This document shows positions 61,738-64,000 of a stretch of 64,000 nt of DNA, one piece after another. The position numbers were made by a program, and so were the translations under genes. Origin of the DNA: a virus; the IMG/VR virus record IMGVR_UViG_3300025133_000045, positions 1 to 64,000 of that record, one strand, 5' to 3'. The stretch's first letter is position 1; every line of letters starts with the position of its first letter. The notes under the pieces are model-generated. The model searched no databases, was not told where the DNA came from, and saw only the letters and a program-made list of their open reading frames with translations.

Positions 61738-62456
61738 GATTCGTCGCCCTCATCCCATTTAACCTTGAACGCTCGGTACTTTATACGCATTTTGTTCAAA
61801 TTATTCACAATTTGTTTTGTGTTGAGACCTGTTATCTCTCTCATGTATAGATAAATAGCTTTCTTGTTAAAAATTTCTATATTATTGCTCTCGCTTAAAA
61901 GTATACGGATAGCTTCTAAGACTTTCCTTTCATTTGGCTTCAGGTTGGGAATGTCCCAAGAATCAATCTCTTCCCAAAGTAGCTTCCAAAATTCTTCCTT
62001 CTCTCTAATCTCGTCATAGTCGTTGTAAGTGGCCATATATTTCAATTGAACTTCATTGGAGAGCAGGCTGCAATCTACCTCTCGTTTCTTTTGTTTTGAA
62101 GTCTTCTTGACCTGATGAATGAACCAATTTTTGGTGATTACACTGAAATATGAAAAAGCTTTGGATCCCTTACTCTGGTCATACTTGTCCAATATTGTCG
62201 TCAGCCATATCTTGCACTCCTCACGGAGTTCATTAATGTTTGGCAAAGTGGTAAACTTATATGTAAACACAATTTTATCAACCATCTCATCAAAGGCTGG
62301 CTGAATAAAATTCACATATAGTTCGGTTCTTTCTTTGGGATTGTTCGAATTATTAAATCTTACAATCGCGTCTTCATGGGCCTGAGTGAAATACTGTCTT
62401 CCGCTTTTGCCACGTCTACGTCGAATCGGTGTCGTCTTCTTCGTCAAAGTCATCAT
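61734..62456 (-). CDS. 55: Late-transcription sigma factor gp55
   Basis: 240 aa (T4: 185). The sigma region 2-like core is ELREECKIWLTTILDKYDQ, then GSKAFSYFSVITKNWFIHQV, KKTSKQKKREV, as in gp55-type and T4-like late sigma factors. Before it are Arg/Lys-rich residues. The C-terminal half (NERKVLEAIRILLSES, YLYMREITGLNTKQIVNNLN, KMRIKYRAFK) looks like a helix-turn-helix. It directs host RNA polymerase to late promoters. The ATG at 62456 sits only a few bases after GGAGG; ATG 62453 or TTG 62447 are alternative starts, and the gene overlaps its neighbour by about 41 bases. Confidence 0.9.
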   Translation of the reverse strand: MMTLTKKTTPIRRRRGKSGRQYFTQAHEDAIVRFNNSNNPKERTELYVNFIQPAFDEMVDKIVFTYKFTTLPNINELREECKIWLTTILDKYDQSKGSKAFSYFSVITKNWFIHQVKKTSKQKKREVDCSLLSNEVQLKYMATYNDYDEIREKEEFWKLLWEEIDSWDIPNLKPNERKVLEAIRILLSESNNIEIFNKKAIYLYMREITGLNTKQIVNNLNKMRIKYRAFKVKWDEGDES

Positions 62457-62742
62457 CCTCCAAAGGCTCTTTCAAAGAAAACAATATTTCATATCTATCG
62501 AATTCTTTTGATAAGGCACGAGCATGAGAAAGCAAATTTTCTAAAGTCTGATCGCCATAAAACATTTCCAATTCGTAAACACCTTCAAGGTGTTTCTTAA
62601 ACGCCTCAACATCTACAAAGAGATCCTCTAATGTTCCCGAGACGGAGAACAGTTCACGCAAAACTTTTACACAATACCATACCAGAAATATATTTATAAG
62701 GGCTGACACCACAAAGGCCGCGCTTACAACGTAAGGCCACAT
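62416..62742 (-). CDS. Small membrane-anchored protein with acidic tail, 108 aa
   Basis: One N-terminal membrane segment (VVSAAFVVSALINIFLVWYC) and a cytoplasmic charged coiled coil, ending in an Asp/Glu run (LEDDDFDEEDDTDST). I recall similar small proteins before gp55 in marine T4-like phages. It starts in a TAATG overlap with the zinc-ribbon gene, and its 3' part overlaps gp55. The function is unknown. Confidence 0.8.
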   Translation of the reverse strand: MWPYVVSAAFVVSALINIFLVWYCVKVLRELFSVSGTLEDLFVDVEAFKKHLEGVYELEMFYGDQTLENLLSHARALSKEFDRYEILFSLKEPLEDDDFDEEDDTDST

Positions 62743-62990
62743 TATTGTTTGTCCTTGAGTGCTCTCTTTTGCTGTTTAAGATCTTCTTTTGACTCTTCGA
62801 TAAACTTCTTCACTTCCTCTCCCGTTTTTGTTTTTTGTTCTTTCGCAAACCCAGATAGACTAAACCCCACAGACGGAATTCTCTCACAAACAGAGGAATT
62901 ACATGCTGGGCATCGTGCCTTTTCGCTGAATCCGTGAAATGCATCAAACTGATACATACAACCCACACATCTGTAAGCGTATCTAGGCAT
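62742..62990 (-). CDS. Small zinc-ribbon protein (FmdB-like), 82 aa
   Basis: Starts at ATG 62990 (MPRYAYRCVGCMYQFDAFHG), overlapping the end of the upstream gene by eight bases. It has a CVGC pair and CPAC pair 18 residues apart, with FSEKARCPACNSSVCERIPS between and after, as in FmdB-family zinc ribbons (MPxYxYRCxxCxxxF). The C-terminal part is Lys/Glu helix (KFIEESKEDLKQQKRALKDK). It may bind nucleic acid or a protein partner. No function is known in phages. Confidence 0.82.
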   Translation of the reverse strand: MPRYAYRCVGCMYQFDAFHGFSEKARCPACNSSVCERIPSVGFSLSGFAKEQKTKTGEEVKKFIEESKEDLKQQKRALKDKQ

Positions 62991-63219
62991 CCATTTCAGG
63001 CCCTTCTTCGTTTGCTGCGCTACTAAGCCATTCACCATCGGCACCAAATTTAACCAACGGAGGATTCTTAACGTATAACTCTTTGTTCTTAAGAATGAAA
63101 TCAAACCCTTCAAGAACGGGGACGATATCACTTTGCTCAAGCAAAGACTTTTGAAGTGCCATCATAAGAGCGCCTAGCGCCTGCTTAGAAAGCCTCATAT
63201 CACTAACAAGATTACTCAT
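62983..63219 (-). CDS. Conserved phage protein of unknown function, 78 aa
   Basis: I chose ATG at 63219 (AAAGGAG eight bases upstream), giving MSNLVSDMRLSKQALGALMM; earlier in-frame codons lack a site. The core QKSLLEQSDIVPVLEGFDFI and the tail KNPPLVKF I recall from small genes near gp55 of marine T4-like phages. It is helical, soluble and without metal residues. Coupled to the zinc-ribbon gene by an eight-base overlap. Confidence 0.8.
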   Translation of the reverse strand: MSNLVSDMRLSKQALGALMMALQKSLLEQSDIVPVLEGFDFILKNKELYVKNPPLVKFGADGEWLSSAANEEGPEMDA

Positions 63220-63229
63220 TCTTTCTCCT

Positions 63230-63436
63230 TTATTTCGATGATGTATCAGTGCCACCAGTATCGGTGCCTGTATCACCTGTTTCTATTCCAGTCTCAACTA
63301 TTTCGGTCTCAACTATTTCCAAGCCCGTATCACCACGGACAGGGTCATCACTACAACCGACAAACATAAGCATTCGCGGTACCGCGAATGCGCCGAAAAA
63401 AAGGACAATAACGTATATGTCGGTCTCGCTAAGCAT
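63230..63436 (-). CDS. Lipoprotein-like or membrane-anchored small protein with Asp/Thr/Gly tail, 68 aa
   Basis: ATG at 63436 (MLSETDIYVIVLFFGAFAVP) is preceded by AAGGAG at nine bases, better than the in-frame ATG at 63457. A hydrophobic segment leads to FVGCSDDPVRGDTG, where VGC followed by Ser-Asp-Asp may be a lipobox cysteine, though the position -3 is not ideal. The mature part is acidic and low complexity (ETGIETGDTGTDTGGTDTSS). This style of tail is common in surface lipoproteins of Myxococcota and relatives, so it may show where the gene or host belongs. It could act in superinfection exclusion, a known role of phage lipoproteins; that is conjecture. Confidence 0.75.
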   Translation of the reverse strand: MLSETDIYVIVLFFGAFAVPRMLMFVGCSDDPVRGDTGLEIVETEIVETGIETGDTGTDTGGTDTSSK

Positions 63437-63450
63437 AAACTTTTTCTCCT

Positions 63451-64000
63451 TCACCATCTAAAAATGGTTTTATAATGTTTCACAATTTTATCAATCTCTT
63501 CATCAAATTTCTTGACTGGCTCCCAGCCTAGTCCACGAAGCTTTGTGTCGTCAACTGAATATCGGACATCTTGACCCTCTCTAACGAAAGATAGATCAAG
63601 CCACTCTTCATATCCAATGTATTCCTTATCGTAATTTCCATTGAAATATGAATTGATTATTTTTAATACCGTATCTTTATTTTTTTGTTCGAACCCCCCT
63701 GCAACGTTGAAAATTTCGTTTATTACGCCGGATTCAATAATTTTAACCACTGCCTGGGCAGTGTCTTCAGCATGCAGCCAATTCCTAAAAGGTTCCCCCT
63801 TGTTGTGCAAACGAATTTTTCTTTCTCTTTGCAACAATTTGACAGCAAGCGGGATTAACTTCTCTGGATATTGACCAATACCGTAGTTATTAGTTGGGCG
63901 TAAAATTAAATAGTCTATTCCATACGTTCGTGCCCATGCTTTTATCAACATATCGGCTGCGGCCTTAGATGCGGAGTAGGGATTACTTGGTATAAGAGGG
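63451..64000 (-). CDS. dTDP-glucose 4,6-dehydratase-type nucleotide-sugar enzyme, 3' part
   Basis: The C-terminal ~183 residues of an extended short-chain dehydrogenase; the gene continues past the right edge. The catalytic Y-x3-K is at NPYSASKAAADM just inside the window. Further motifs are ILRPTNNYGIGQYPEKLIPL, FRNWLHAEDTA and EGQDVRYSVDDTKLRGLGW, all typical of RmlB. RmlB makes dTDP-4-keto-6-deoxyglucose for rhamnose and other sugars. In a phage it may feed surface or DNA sugar changes in the infected cell. It overlaps the small lipoprotein-like frame by up to 7 bases, depending on the start of the latter. Confidence 0.9.
   Translation of the reverse strand, partial: PLIPSNPYSASKAAADMLIKAWARTYGIDYLILRPTNNYGIGQYPEKLIPLAVKLLQRERKIRLHNKGEPFRNWLHAEDTAQAVVKIIESGVINEIFNVAGGFEQKNKDTVLKIINSYFNGNYDKEYIGYEEWLDLSFVREGQDVRYSVDDTKLRGLGWEPVKKFDEEIDKIVKHYKTIFRW

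Noticed and set aside
1-64000. tRNA, rRNA, insertion sequences, integrase or attachment sites
   Set aside because: I scanned the intergenic gaps, which are almost all under 110 bases, and saw no cloverleaf-like sequence, terminal inverted repeats or recombinase gene.

Overview
This window looks like the middle of a large T4-like (Straboviridae-type or marine 'T4-superfamily') contractile-tailed phage genome. Essentially every gene is on the minus strand, gaps are short, and many neighbours overlap by 1-10 bases (TAATG or ATGA junctions), so the map is read from right to left. Diagnostic proteins are tail sheath gp18, tail tube gp19, portal gp20, prohead protease gp21, scaffold gp22, major capsid gp23, terminase gp17, baseplate wedge gp6 and gp25, late sigma factor gp55, primase gp61 and a gp46/47-type recombination nuclease. 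The host cannot be read directly. Spanin-like genes and a peptidoglycan peptidase on the tail fit a Gram-negative host, and a lipoprotein-like gene with an Asp/Thr/Gly-rich tail resembles proteins common in Myxococcota and relatives; that host guess is weak. Many proteins resemble, from memory, conserved proteins of marine T4-like phages, so an aquatic origin is likely.

Layout in the direction of transcription. (1) 64000-61441: the 3' part of a nucleotide-sugar dehydratase gene, small membrane and zinc-ribbon genes, then gp55 and a gp33-like coactivator candidate. (2) 61448-50268: a tail-hub protein carrying a VanY/M15 peptidase domain, a hub/baseplate protein, a 2270-residue baseplate protein, gp25 and gp6. 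(3) 50268-28068: structural proteins of 300 to 3079 residues, with a LamG-like domain, fibronectin-like segments and internal paralogy, probably peripheral baseplate, tail fibres or whiskers. (4) 27965-22582: free-standing HNH endonuclease, RuvC-type resolvase, primase, and Mre11 and Rad50 halves fused in one protein, preceded by two tandem sigma70-like promoters. (5) 22558-21563: holin-like, inner-membrane spanin-like and signal-peptide/C-terminal-anchor proteins, a likely lysis cassette. (6) 21562-10365: packaging and head genes (gp17, gp20, gp21, gp22, gp23) with several conserved small genes and a phage ribosomal protein bS21. (7) 10262-1: histone-like basic protein, neck gp13/gp14/gp15, sheath, tube, a gp26-type tail chaperone with a probable translational frameshift, and the start of the tape measure gene, which runs off the left edge.

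The genes together build the virion: terminase fills a gp20/22/23 prohead matured by gp21, the neck joins it to a sheathed tail, and the baseplate carries a peptidase for wall penetration. gp55 (with the gp33 candidate) would direct late transcription, and a ten-base element with invariant ACTA found in at least twelve intergenic gaps is a candidate late promoter. The main points for a second look are the frameshift at 2585-2591, the recurrent intergenic element, the one-chain Mre11-Rad50 protein with its duplicated promoter, bS21 inside the capsid operon, the peptidase-armed hub, and the lysis cassette that lacks a local endolysin. There is no non-coding stretch longer than about 300 bases, and I saw no tRNA gene, CRISPR array or insertion sequence.
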